Of a stretch of 64,000 bases of DNA, positions 46,207 to 57,700 are shown piece by piece (the first letter of the stretch is position 1; each line of letters begins with the position of its first letter). The stretch spans positions 29,337 through 93,336 of the forward strand of contig JAANBB010000126.1 in assembly GCA_014621425.1 (NCBI GenBank), given 5' to 3'. Both the position numbers and the translations under genes were made by a program. The notes beneath the pieces are model-generated. The model saw only the letters and a list, made by a program, of their open reading frames with translations. It was not told the DNA's origin and did not search any database. The stretch comes from Cylindrodendrum hubeiense (Eukaryota; Ascomycota; Sordariomycetes; Hypocreales; Nectriaceae).

Positions 46207-46303
46207 CCGCAACTGGCGTACATACCGCACCCTCGGGACGAAAACCATGCAAAAAGAAACACCAAAAATTGCAAAAAATATATCCGAATGCGAATTTTCG
46301 CTT
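46207..46303. repeat. tRNA-flank repeat, copy 1
   Basis: The segment between the two tRNAs (CCGCAACTGGCGTA..., then A-rich GCAAAAAATATATCC, then GCGAATTTTCGCTT) closely resembles 51329-51422, beside the third tRNA copy. The first part recurs after 46393 too. The cluster therefore arose by duplication of a ~200-bp unit. Confidence 0.75.
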
Positions 46304-46393
46304 CGACCACGGCAGGATTCGAACCTGCAATCTCTAGAGAATGGGAAATCGGTGAACCGAAATCTAGCGCCTTAGCCATTAGGCCACGCGGCC
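46304..46393 (-). tRNA. tRNA-Arg(TCG)
   Basis: A complete tRNA: 73 mature bases plus a 17-nt intron one base after the anticodon. The acceptor stem contains G-U pairs. The A box (TGGCCTAATGG) and B box (GGTTCGAATCC) are intact. The intron can pair with the anticodon loop (CGG with CCG). A T6 run about 25 bases downstream can terminate Pol III. It decodes CGA. Confidence 0.93.
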
Positions 46394-46952
46394 GATGAGG
46401 TTGAGGCCGCAACTGGCGTAGATACTTCGGCGGAGGACGAAAAATGGAGGCGACCCACACTGTGGTGGATGCAGTGACACACACCACGAGGAGAATGCAT
46501 TAACAGGCTCACACTGGCATCCATGGTTAAAAAGCAAAGTTGATTGTTTTCATCTAGCAATTAAAGGATCCTTTCAACTCCCAGAGACCAGTTATCACGA
46601 GTTCCTTCCCTACCCTCATGATGGCCTCGTCAAAATGTCTCAGCTCCTAGAGGACCATCCCAAAAAGAAATTGTTATCGCTACTCCCTTCCTCAAGCTAC
46701 TGCGTCCCCGATGCCATTCCGGACCCGACGGCTTCCAGTAACGTGGACGCGGCCACAAAGATGCCGTCTTATCAGGTAGCAAACTCCCACCCCGGAATAC
46801 GCGGTTCACTTCATTGCTGAGAGGGTTCCTGGAACGTTTCCAGCCTTCATCTCAGGTTCCTTTTCAACGCCTGATCCAGATGATGTAGGCTTGGCGATGT
46901 TTTGCACTGGTTCCGGTCGAGGCTCAGCCCAGGTCCCTTGGCGGTGCTTGGC
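46394..46952. other. Gene-less region after the tRNA cluster
   Basis: Contains a short frame with a fair start (46635-46820, 61 codons) that I could not support as a gene. The rest is the 3' flank of the next minus-strand gene. Confidence 0.45.
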
Positions 46953-48338
46953 TCAATCCCATCCGCACAGCTTCGCGTCGTCAATGAGCTTCTTCTCTGC
47001 CTTCACCAAACCCCACGCTCGAAGACCTCCTTCCAACACGCTCACCACACTCGGCATAGCCATCAGCAAAGCAATGATGGGCTTGACGAGAACCCAGTAA
47101 CCAGGGTTTCTCCAAACCGCGATCATCATACTCACGTAGTGACTGACTGTCTTCTCAGGACCCATCCAGTCCTTTGTGAACGTCGTCCAATGTTGAGCTG
47201 TATCTGGGGGCATCCGGTCACGAATGTCGATCGCCCCGAAGAACTTCAATAAAGTCAAAGGCAGACGTTTCTCGATCGCCTCTCTATCCGCGTTACTGTA
47301 TATTTCCTGGTTCAGGAACTGACGGATTCGTTGAAGAGGTCCCAAAACCCCAACGTTGAGATCATGCAAGCGTCCAAATAGAGTATCCAACTCCACTTTT
47401 TCGGGTTCGAGCCACTCTCTGATGATCGCGCATAGTTGTGGTTGGGGCCCTGTGTAGGAGAGTCCATTCTGCACCTCCTTCTTCAACTCCTTGGAGATCC
47501 ATCGGGCAGATGGGCTATGTGCCGTCTCAGGGCTCGTCAAATCCGTAACGACCGGAATATCGTCTGTTGTAGCTGGGTTCCAGTCGATAGGCTCCGCAAT
47601 AATCTCCCCAAGAGTGTTGTTTGCAGCAGCCTGAACCACGTAGGATCCCATTCGTCCCCATCGGAGTAGCAAGTCATCCTCATCAAATCGCAAATCCAGA
47701 GCGGTCACACCAGTGCGTAGAGCGAACCGAAGTCGAGCATTGTTTATCGTCGCAATGCTGGCACGGATTCGCCTGTCAATTAAGCCATCCAGTGTCAATG
47801 ACTTCATGTAGGCTTCCGCGTTTTTCAAACTCCGGCCGTCTTTTGGCTTGCAGACCTCCACTTCCTCTAGAACGTCCTCCTGGTTCTTGACCCTTCGGAA
47901 GCCCTGCAGGGCATCCTCATTATCTGTATCATCACCCACGTCTTCGATAATAAGGTTCTCGTCGTCGTCTTGATTGGCATCTTGGTTGGTATCGGGCCCG
48001 TTGTCTTGGTTGGTGTTGAATGCGTCCTTTGGGCGTTTGTGAGGACGTCCATCATCACTGTTCGAATCTTCCTCAGACGTGGGGACCATGTCATCATCTG
48101 AAGACTTGTTTTTGTACAAGCTTTGAGTGGCATATCTGATGAAAGATAGATCAACTTCTAGCCGAGTCATCGGTGACTGGAGTTCCCGTCGTTCCGAATG
48201 ATTCGCTTCCTTTGCAGGCGTCGTTGACTCCCTTTCCTCGCCCTTCTCAGACTGCTCGGGTTGCTTCCTCTTCTGGGGAAACCCACTGTGGCCAGGCATC
48301 GTTGGGGTCGAGCTTTCCCCCTTCTTTCGTTCTCTCAT
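46953..48338 (-). CDS. Uncharacterised acidic protein
   Basis: Single uninterrupted exon, 461 aa, not recognised. Residues 1-165 are polar and disordered, with Lys/Glu-rich, Asn/Asp/Gln-rich (NTNQDNGPDTNQDANQDDD) and acidic tracts and a possible nuclear signal (RPHKRPK). Residues about 185-440 look folded, with several helices (LTLDGLIDRRIRASIATINNARLRFALRTG; WLEPEKVELDTLFGRLHDLNVGVLGPLQRIRQFLN) and a hydrophobic stretch near the end (YWVLVKPIIALLMAMPSVVSVL). No enzyme motif seen. Its coherence as a long single frame with a clean ATG supports a real gene; it lies next to tRNA repeats and a retroelement relic, typical of lineage-specific genes. Confidence 0.7.
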   Translation of the reverse strand: MRERKKGESSTPTMPGHSGFPQKRKQPEQSEKGEERESTTPAKEANHSERRELQSPMTRLEVDLSFIRYATQSLYKNKSSDDDMVPTSEEDSNSDDGRPHKRPKDAFNTNQDNGPDTNQDANQDDDENLIIEDVGDDTDNEDALQGFRRVKNQEDVLEEVEVCKPKDGRSLKNAEAYMKSLTLDGLIDRRIRASIATINNARLRFALRTGVTALDLRFDEDDLLLRWGRMGSYVVQAAANNTLGEIIAEPIDWNPATTDDIPVVTDLTSPETAHSPSARWISKELKKEVQNGLSYTGPQPQLCAIIREWLEPEKVELDTLFGRLHDLNVGVLGPLQRIRQFLNQEIYSNADREAIEKRLPLTLLKFFGAIDIRDRMPPDTAQHWTTFTKDWMGPEKTVSHYVSMMIAVWRNPGYWVLVKPIIALLMAMPSVVSVLEGGLRAWGLVKAEKKLIDDAKLCGWD

Positions 48339-49600
48339 GCTGACATCCAGGTAGTGGTGCGCTGAAGGGGTTGGCGTGTCGTTGAGATGTTGCGTGAGGT
48401 GGTGGGCGTGTGCGGTGGTGGGTGTGCGTGCTCCTGGTCTCAGACACTAAATCAGTTCCCGTTCAAGGTTAGGAGTCTAGATAGGGTACAAACGATAAGA
48501 AATCGAAAGCAAGGACCTCAGTAATCAAGAATCCTCGTCTTTGAGGTCTCAGACCTGAAGGTGGTGCAGTGTAGTGCCGTCGCGATGGCAAAGGTTGGTG
48601 GTTGATCTCGTGTGGAAGGAGGGAAAATGTGAGGGCTCTCAGTAATTTCTCAAGATAAGAAAGGGAGAATAAACCAGTCATACTCGCAGTGAATCATATC
48701 AAAGCAGCAAAGCTATGGAAAAGGACGAAGAAACCTCACCCAGATTCACAGTGAATCATACCAAAGCTAACCCCAGCCAAATAATGAACAAAAGTTTCAG
48801 GCACTGGATTCCATCTATACTCCGTACCAATCTTCACCTCCATTGCCTTAATACACGTGGAGGGTGTACTACGGCTCCGGGGTCAGATTGTTGGGGTGCT
48901 GGGCTACGATACTGGGTTGCTGCGATTGAGCTGTTCGGCTGGCGGCTGGCACCTGGAGGCCAACTGACTCCAAAGCGATTGACCGCCACGATGCTGCGCT
49001 CCACATCAGCAGGGTCATAGATTGAGAATGGTTGAGGGACATAGATCCAGGAGCTAAGTTTAGAAGGGAGAATCTTTTGTTTCATTTTGAGTGTTTCTAT
49101 TCACACATCTCCAGGTACAGCTGTTTCAAAAGATAATTACCAGCATTGTACTAATTATGACATTTGAGCAAGGGACATCCAGGAAGGCTAATTAGTAGCA
49201 TTTATTTATCCTAATACTAAATTTTATCTTAGTTATTTATTCCCTAATACTAGATTTTTTATTTGTTGCATATTCCCTAATATTAAAATTTTGCCTTTAG
49301 GTTAAAGATGTATATACACTACGACAACTACAATATCCCCAACCTCACATAGCAGGACCTTGACTTCACTCAAGGAGATAGACCGGGAGTCTTTTATTGC
49401 GCTATCACTATTCATAACCTCACGGGAAGTGATTGTCATTATACAGAGGACAAGAGGACACCTAACAGCCTGAAGATCGTTGTACGAGTTGCCTTGTACC
49501 CACTCATTTATATGACTCGGTTGACAAACAATACAGTTTGCATCAAGTCCCACTCAGCCAGCCGCCAGACCCCAGATACTGCGTCACGCTCAGTCCAGAC
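48339..49600. other. Gene-less region, partly AT-rich
   Basis: No supported gene. A strongly AT-rich part lies at about 49190-49310. Two short similar segments (GTGAATCATA(T/C)CAAAGC) occur near 48690 and 48753. The region leads into the retroelement relic. Confidence 0.4.
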
Positions 49601-49959
49601 CTAGTTATGTTCTTCGTATGCCCACCTGGTCGAACACTCTGAAAGCTACCACCACATAAAGTGAGCAACACGTCCCGTCCTTCACAAAGGGGGACCTGGT
49701 AATGGTAATCCAGGAGGGCCGACCACCCAAGCTAACACCGCGCTGGAGGGGCCCGTTCAAAATATTCCATCGATTTGGACGAGGCACATACCGCCTGGTG
49801 AACCTGGACGACTCACATGTGGCCACGGGTGACTTGGACTTCCACGAAGACCACCTGAAACTATACAGATTGAGGGAGGGGTACCTCGCCGCCTTCCTCT
49901 TGGTGGAAGCTGCTGACAAAATGGGCGAGGTACACATACGGCACAGACTTCTGCCTTAA
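49600..49959 (+). mobile_element. Ty3/gypsy retrotransposon relic (end of pol)
   Basis: The frame from about 49650 to 49959 (GDLVMVIQEGRPPKLTPRWRGPFKI..., then DLDFHEDHLKLYRLREGYL) is the typical tail of a Ty3/gypsy integrase, the GPY/F-like region after the catalytic core. No integrase core, reverse transcriptase or LTR is recognisable nearby, so only a fragment remains. The surrounding sequence is AT-rich and full of stops. Confidence 0.72.
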
Positions 49960-51422
49960 GTGAGGGATAGCATACAGTCCCGAGATGTTGCCCCTCTGCA
50001 ATCATCTGGCAGGTGATGATGCAGTACAGTGGCACCTAGCTATTCCCCGACAATGAAGAGCACTGAATATCACCACAGCAGGACAGGTGTCTCAGCCTCC
50101 TCCAACAATTATTACACCAGTGAACCAGCCGGAGCCTCTTGTGAGTACTTCACCTCCCATAAGCATTATGATTGAAACTGGCACATCGGCTGGTGCTGTG
50201 TAGGAAACTCCGGTTCCGCAGAGACCGACCGACCTTTCGTCACCCAGCTTTGCGCTGTGAGTACTACGGGCTTGGCTTGAGGCGATTTGATTTTGAGCGC
50301 GCCAGATGCGAAATGTTGACTTGCGCGCGATACAAAGAAGCTCTAGTGACTTGAATGTAGATATTATGTTCATGACCTACTTCCTGATCTCCGGCCTTAC
50401 TTTTCCCTCGTGCCAAAACACATCAACCTTTCCCATCCCAGAACAAGTGAGCGGCTATTGAACATGCCACTCCCCCCCCCCAGACGCAGACAAACAATCT
50501 AGCTTTATCTCTATTCCATCGGCTTCTCATTACAGAAGGTACTCCTCTAGTGATCCTGGACGGTTGTTTTCATTTACTTATTTTGTTTTATTCCTCCAGA
50601 TTGGTAGCTTCCGTACTAACAATCCTTTACTAGAAGACTATTAAAGAAATCGACTCAGTTTCTGGACTCCTGGACAGCAATTTACACAACATCAAAGTCA
50701 AGAACGAGTTCTTGAATCTACCTACCGTTCTTCGAGAGCTAGACTTATGGCTGCAGATACCATGTCTGTATCGATCAGTTGCAGTAGCTCTGCTACTCTA
50801 AGCTGTGCTTTCGGCTTCTCTTTGCGCTGCCTTATTTTCGTCTTGAGGCAATTTTATGACCCAAGCCATGAGGTTAAAAGGTTAGGCAGGATAAGGGGCA
50901 ATTTAAATAAAGATTAGTTAGGTCTTGGAACCAGTAGATCAACACTACTTCTCTTCTCTATACTCTGGGTGTGTTCGCTTGACCTAAAACTCCATAATCC
51001 TGCGGTGAGACATGAGAGTGCCATAACCGATGATAGGATCTTATTTGGATCGGGGAATCACCTTCTAAAGAGCTATGCTATATAAAAAAGATATGAATCT
51101 GTTTCAGGAGTTATTTATGATCCTCTAGAAAGGAGAATCTGTTAGTGAGGTCATATTAATATCGATATCTTTACCTCGGGTGTTCCTCCTGAGTCGATAA
51201 GTCATTATTGATCGAGAGGGAAACAATAGATCATACAAGTATATCTGGATAAATTTCTAATAATCCCGAAGGACTAGGTCCTGTGCTTGCTGGGTGGTCT
51301 CAGCATGCCACCGGAAACAAAAAGCCGCCCCGCAACTGACGTATGGCGCCCTCAGGGCAAAAATCAAGCAAAAAATACTCCAAAAAATTGCAAAAAGTAT
51401 ATTCGCATGCGAATTTTCGCTT
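49960..51422. other. Gene-less, AT-rich decayed region
   Basis: No gene supported. It is probably degraded transposon sequence given the relic to its left and its low GC. A run of ten C lies near 50469-50478. The last 90 bases (from 51329) repeat the tRNA flank at 46207-46303. Confidence 0.45.
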
Positions 51423-51513
51423 CGACCACGGCAGGATTCGAACCTGCAATCTCTAGAGTATTGGGAAATCGGTGGACCGAAATCTAGCGCCTTAGCCATT
51501 AGGCCACGCGGCC
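51423..51513 (-). tRNA. tRNA-Arg(TCG), third copy
   Basis: Same 73 mature bases as the copy at 46304-46393, but with an 18-nt intron. The 3' flank is shared with the first cluster (51329-51422 matches 46207-46303), while the 5' flank differs. Intact A and B boxes; an A5 run upstream on the plus strand supplies the Pol III terminator. Confidence 0.92.
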
Positions 51514-53826
51514 GATGGGATGTTGAGCAGATATTGCGGTATATGCAGGCCGGGAAGAGTTTTTGAGGGTTGCGGCCCCACTATGGAGCTAGCTGGTAAT
51601 AGTGGGTCCTCTTGGGAGCACGATGGATGAAAGAATTTCAAGACATAGCGGTGAAAGCGGGGGTTATGTTTAGGATACGGAATTTGGATTAGTCTTGGGT
51701 CAGTCTTGGATTAGTTTATGGTAACATTAGGTCCTAAACTTGCTGTCTTTGTAAAGAGCAGCTTCTCTTATGATTCTACATAGCTTAATACTTAGGATTG
51801 GTGGGGCATAGAGAAAGAATCCGCTGACCGCATTAGAGGAACATAAAGAGACGCCACTGCGACGCCACAGGAAATATCCAGATTAGAAAATTCGATGATC
51901 ATGATGGATAATTCATCATTCAGCATTTACCTCGAGAATCTTTCAAATCACTTTCTTGATATATATCCTGTTCCTTTATCTGCTGTTACGTGCGATTGGG
52001 AAGGGCCTTATTCATATGATGATACGGTTACCCTATACCACACCGACGTCCACTCCAGAACTTAGCATGGCTGACGTGATGATATAAGGCGAATTTCGCC
52101 TTATGGATATCTGTGGGCCGGACGGCTCGGGCGGGAACAACATAGTATCGCTCCGGAGAAATGGTCGGCGTCTCGAGGATGTCGGCGGGGTTCCAGAGGG
52201 CAAGTCCCGCGGCGGACCAACTTGGCAGGAGCGAGGGGACGAAAGACAAGCGGCACACCAAGGGAAGGAGGACCCCTCTGCCGTGTGACGTGTGGCAGGG
52301 ATGGTCGACTACGCGATGTGGTGCAGAATTGTGTCATGGGCTTGGCTCTCGAGGCAGGAGCAGCAGAGCGGCACTGCGCTGCGTGGCAACTGCACCTCAT
52401 GCGCTAATATGGCATCTACGTGGGATGTACGAATGTGTATGTAGCAGCCAGATTGCAGCTCGCGGCCCATTGACCGGGTCCCCCAAACGCAGAGTACGAC
52501 TCGAGCTGAATATACGAATAGCATCTACTGCCATGGGATTTCCCTGTCGACGACAGATGCCGATGCCATGTTAAAACACTGTTGCCCGGATACGGACATA
52601 TTTCCATCTCACACAAACAGGCACTGGACAGCCACTGAGAAGAGACGCCGACTTCCGACGCATCTCACGCAACCCCGCCCCGAGGACCCAGACGCCCAAG
52701 CTTTTAGGTAGAAGCGTGCCAGGGGTGGCGGGCTGCGGCGAATTGGACATCTCGAGTGTCGTTGCGCAGCGCTGGGCGACGATTGCGTCAGGGACACGGC
52801 GATGGCAGCATTGGCGTGGACAATGGCACAATGGGCGCGGGCAGGCCAATGGCGACGGCGACGCAGCACGCAATCCGCGGCCTTGCCGCTTCGGGCCCAG
52901 TGAGGGGCAGCAGCTCTGGGCGACCTCAGGGCGCTTCACGCTTTGCGGCTACGCTTTTCGGGTCGCCCTGGCTGGCGTTGCTTGGTGGTTGGTGGTTGTG
53001 GTGGGCATGGGCGCGCAAAAAGAGGGGAGGGGGTGTCAATTTTTCTGCCGTGGTGGTTGATGGCGGGGTTGAATGACGAGCGACAGAGCTAGGAGCGGAA
53101 GGCGGACTGGAGGGGTTGACTAGCGCGGGGCTGCGTTGCTGCTTCTGTGTTTCTGCTGCTTATGGTGCTTATGCGGTCGTTGCTGGCCAGCGTCTGGCTG
53201 AGACAGCAACACCTCCGCCACGGCTTCAACATGCCTGCGATGGCCGTTTGCGGCAGCGTCCGGAGCCGGCGTTGCTGGGGAGAAGCTGCTATATCGACAT
53301 GGCGACAGCAGGCGACGGAAGCGTTGCTGCTCCGTGGAAATCCCTAATCTCGACCGCGAACAGATGCAAACTACGGCAGACGTCTGGTGGTGTGGTGTGA
53401 TAGGTCATCGCCCCCCCGTCGTCGCCCGCGCCGTCGCTGCCCCATGTCTTGGACGGGTGCGAATATCGCAGCAAGGGAGGGATCTGCCTACCTCTGAGGC
53501 AGGCCAGGCAGGCTCCCCGTCTGCCGTCGACGCATTGAGGGTCCGGCGCCGGGCCTGGATCTCTGGGCGCGTCTGGTGGCAGGGCGTGGGTGCGCAACCG
53601 GCGCGGGCGTGTCGACCGAGGCGTCGCCGTAGCCAGCATGCAGCTTAGAAATCTCACGCTCGCGCTCGTCGTCCTGCGACATGGCCAACCAAGCCAGCCA
53701 AGCCAAGGCCCAGGGGACAGCAAGGTTCCGTTGGGTCCATCCGCCTTCGATTGCCGGTACCTAAATCACGGAGTTCGTACCGGCCACCTTCGGGAGCCCC
53801 TCCTTTCCTCGCTGCGTGTCTCGGTC
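51514..53826. other. Gene-less region, GC-rich from about 52.1 kb
   Basis: No gene supported. From 52.1 kb many frames stay open on both strands simply because of high GC. The segment from about 53.6 kb is the peroxiredoxin promoter. Confidence 0.45.
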
Positions 53827-53833
53827 TATATAA
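53827..53833 (+). promoter_or_regulatory. TATA box of the peroxiredoxin gene
   Basis: TATATAA, about 120 bases upstream of the ATG at 53949, followed by a CT-rich tract at 53861-53890 as in strongly expressed fungal genes. Confidence 0.6.
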
Positions 53834-53948
53834 GCCGCCCCCGCCTGGGCATCGCGCAGCTTCCTCTCTCCTCCTTTCCCTCCCAAGCTCGCTACGATAC
53901 CCCTTTGACTCTTTATTTCATCTCGTCTTTTTGACCCAATCCATCACA

Positions 53949-54710
53949 ATGGCTGCTCCCGCTCCCCTCCGTCTGGGCTCCATCGCCCCCAACTTCAAGG
54001 CCGAGACCACCAAGGGCCCCATCGACTTCCACGAGTTCATCGGCGACAACTGGGTCATCCTCTTCTCCCACCCCGAGGACTACACCCCCGTGTGCACCAC
54101 CGAGCTCGGCGCCTTTGCCAAGCTCGGCCCCGACTTTGCCAAGCGCAACGTCAAGCCCATTGGCCTGTCCGCCAACACCATCGAGTCCCACGAGGGCTGG
54201 ATCAAGGACATCGCCGAGGTCACCGGTGGCAACGTCACCTTTCCCATCATTGGCGACAAGAGCCGCCAGGTTTCTCTCCTCTACGACATGTAAGTTGCCG
54301 TCTGACGTGAGAGTTGGAGCCGTTCCGCGGACCGCATTGAACCCATTGAACACCAACTAACACCCACCAGGATCGACCAGCAGGATGCCACCAACGTCGA
54401 CGAGAAGGGCATTGCTTTCACCATCCGCTCCGTCTACATCATCGACCCCAAGAAGACCATCCGCACCATCCTCTCTTACCCCGCCTCCACCGGCCGCAAC
54501 GCCAACGAGGTCCTCCGCATCATCGACTCTCTCCAGACCGGTGACAAGTACCGCATCACCACCCCCATCAACTGGATCCCCGGTGATGATGTCATTGTCC
54601 ACCCCAGTGTCAAGAACGAGGAGGCCAAGACCCTCTTCCCCGAGTTCCGCATCGTCAAGCCTTACCTCCGATTCACTCCCCTCGCCAAGGAGAAGGTTCT
54701 CCCCCAGTAG
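53949..54710 (+). CDS. 1-Cys peroxiredoxin (Prx1/Prx6 type)
   Basis: Exons 53949-54289 and 54371-54710, with an 81-nt intron that splits a Met codon, give 226 aa. It reduces hydrogen and lipid peroxides. The thioredoxin-fold core carries the peroxidatic Cys49 in DYTPVCTTELG. The C-terminal domain (RITTPINWIPGDDVIVHPSVKNEEA) is the long one of the Prx6 group. No conserved second cysteine is seen, consistent with a 1-Cys mechanism. No mitochondrial presequence is evident (N-terminus MAAPAPLRLG), so the protein is likely cytosolic. Codon use is strongly biased to C-ending codons, and TATA plus a CT tract stand upstream: signs of a highly expressed housekeeping gene. Confidence 0.97.
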
Positions 54711-57700
54711 ATGTCTCATCGACTCTCCTACCACCACCATATCATAATACCGAGCATATGAGCTTGACAAGCCAGATCTGGGCATGACGAGTCGACCTAG
54801 TACGACTGGCCGAGGAGCTGCACGAAGACTATAGTCTCTAGCGAGACGCAAGTACGAACGCGGCATCTTGAGTTTCGGAACATCAACTCTCACCTGGTTC
54901 TTCCTGTTATTCGACCATCCTGAAGTGATGGGGCTAGATTCGAGCCATTTGTGATAGCGATTACAAAGATGAAATAAATAAAGAAATGATCAAAACCAAA
55001 GTCCCGTTTCGTGGCCGAAGCTGATTGACCCATGTGAAAGTGACTTGGCCATCATGAGGCTGATTATGAGGCTGATCATGAAGCTGACATGATGAGCATG
55101 ATTTGCGCGCTTTTCCGAGCTTACCCAACTTTGGGCAACTCTGCTGCCTCAAAAGTCAACATTAGAGTTAGCACGACGCCGTTCAATTGATGACAGCCGT
55201 GGCGAGCAACCGACCAAAGTTTGAGTATTTCGAGCGGCTTCGGACCGTCGGCGATGGCGTAGACCGACGTCTCGTGGAGACGCTGCCTTAGCTAAGCTGG
55301 AAGCTTCCGCAAAGTGGACGCATGCAAGTCGCTGACTGGGCCGACTGGGGTCCACCCCGGGGTTTCAGTTTCTGTAACTAATTTCAACATTCTCGTCGGT
55401 AACTTCTTCACACAGTGAGGATGGCCTACCCGGTAATTCAACAGTTATTACAAAAAGACCTGAAACCGTCGAGATGACGCGGTGTTGGTTGGTTATGACA
55501 GTGTTGGACTTGGGCTTGACGAATAAGGATTTGGCGGATTCTTGAAGTCTGTCAGAAACTCAATCTCGGCTTAGCGTGGTCTCGACCGCCTCGGTAACCT
55601 TGTTGGCTCAAGTGCAAAGCCCTGGCTCTCAATTTCCACTTCTATAGAGACTCTAAACTATAGTCCTTTGGTTTCGTCATTAGTCCTCACTCAGGACGCT
55701 TGCAAGTAACTGCAATCTGTAATCTGTACTCGTCACCCTGTAACCCACTGACCGTCATCTGGTCCTAACTGTGGCCTGGGCAACGGAGCATCCCGTCCCG
55801 CCCACACAACCGATGCCAAGTGAAGCAACTAGATTCCTTCCAAACTCAAATCCCCACGACTGTGGCGATCAACAATCGAACCTGAAGCTCGGTTCATCCA
55901 GGTCCAGTATCCCAGACTGAGTGTCGAATCACGGATACGGCACGCGATTGCCTGCTCCCTGGCACGAGTAATCACCCCTGCTCCCAACCCCCCGTTACCT
56001 TCTCTTCCCCCGGCCATAGGGGACCACTTAAGGGCCCGGGCGCTTGGGCATTGCGCGAGCCATGGCCCAAGCGACGCTGACGGGGCCGGCGGCCGAGGCG
56101 AGCGAGAGAAGACACGGGGGCCCTAGGGAAATGGCGCTTCCAGAAATGTTCCTCCTATCCCGAATGCTCGGAGGAGCCACCTTATGCGGTGAGGCTTCAC
56201 TTTCAACGCACCCAGCTAGCCGCTGTTCCATCGCGGTGCTTGTCCTGAAACGACCCGGGTAGACGGATCGGAGCCGGGCCCTTTAGTGCTTCCGCCGAGG
56301 GTTGTCTGGGTGAGTGATGTGTTGGTTACACTTGGTAGCATTTGCTGTCGATACCACCCGCGGTGCTCGCTTTCCTCAGCCAGAACGGCCGGACGATGGT
56401 GCCATCAACTCACGGAAAGAGTATACGGAGCGGCCGGCTCGTGCTCAACACGAGAACCTTGGGTGCTGCGATGCCAAGGTGCTGAAGTGCGGTTTGTCTC
56501 AGCGCGTTTCCCGGGCTTGTTTGGCAGGGGATGCGTTTCCCACGTGGTGGACACGGCGCTGTGGGAGCGGGTGTGCGTCTGTGGGAACTGTGGCAGAGGA
56601 TTCCCTTCTCGGCTTCACTCGTGCGGGTTGTCGAGGTACTTTCCAATAGTCCCAAGGATGCCAAGCTGTCTAGCCACATGATGGCATCGTCCGACCCTGG
56701 CTGACTGGTTGAATCCTGTGAGACTGGGGCGAGTGCAGCGCAGCAGTGGGGATATTGGGAGTGACGGAGTGACATGCTGGCGCGCTGTTGACCGAATCGA
56801 GCCGGACGAAACAAATGCCGGCAGACGAGGTTGATCACCATTACACAGTACCAGCCGAATACTTATCAGCGGTGCTATACCGTAACGTCAGCATTAGGGG
56901 TCTTCTCCGCGGCGGTCCCAGGCGTCGTGTCGTCGTAAGTCGTAAGCCGGCGCTCGTATTACAGCGCTCGCCGGCGGCGTACCTCGTCTGCCCAGTGCAC
57001 CGCGCGGCTGTTTCGACGAGCTGGAACGCCGTTTGAGACCCCGCCCGCGCAAAAAAACACCAAACACGGCAAGGGAAACGCTGGGGTTGGATCCATCCCG
57101 CGCTGCTGTGCCTCTGGGCTCGGCGCAGCGCAGCGTGGTGTGGCCGCCGCTTTGGGCCTAATGCAGCACCGAGGGCGACGCGCTGGAGAAGGGCTGCTGC
57201 TGGGCTCCAGGGGTCCTTGCGCTGGACGTCCAGTGGGGAGCCTCCGACGGCGTGGCAGCCGTTTGACGGCGTCAAGCAGTTTGGCGGCGTGTGCGGCGCG
57301 AGCAATAGTTCGACGGCGCGAGAAAGAGTATTGCCCAATGGGAATATGAGCTGAGTGAAGCAGTCGGCATGTGATGTGATGCCCACTGCAAGCAATAGAG
57401 TCCAGCGCCTAGTGGCCACGGAGCTGTCCACTGGAGGTTAGAAGAGCTGTCTGATGGTAATTTTCGGCGTCGGTGGCTCCATTGGTCGACGGAACAACCC
57501 AGTGCCAGTGCCAGTGACGTGCCGGTGACACTGGCTGCCAGCTGCCAGCAGTTGGCGCCTCCCGCATTCCTGCGGTGCATGTGCGCGCTGCCCTCAACAC
57601 CACAAGACAACATCGCCGTCACAGGCAGACTTTTCCCGGCCAGCCGCGCGTTCCAACCAACACGCCCATCTCGGATCCTGCATCATCACCAGCGCCATCA

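Noticed and set aside
46635..46820. 61-codon plus-strand frame with good start context
   Set aside because: Too short, no motif, no support from neighbours.
53913..54893. Long minus-strand frames opposite the peroxiredoxin gene
   Set aside because: Mirror frames caused by strong codon bias of the peroxiredoxin exons.
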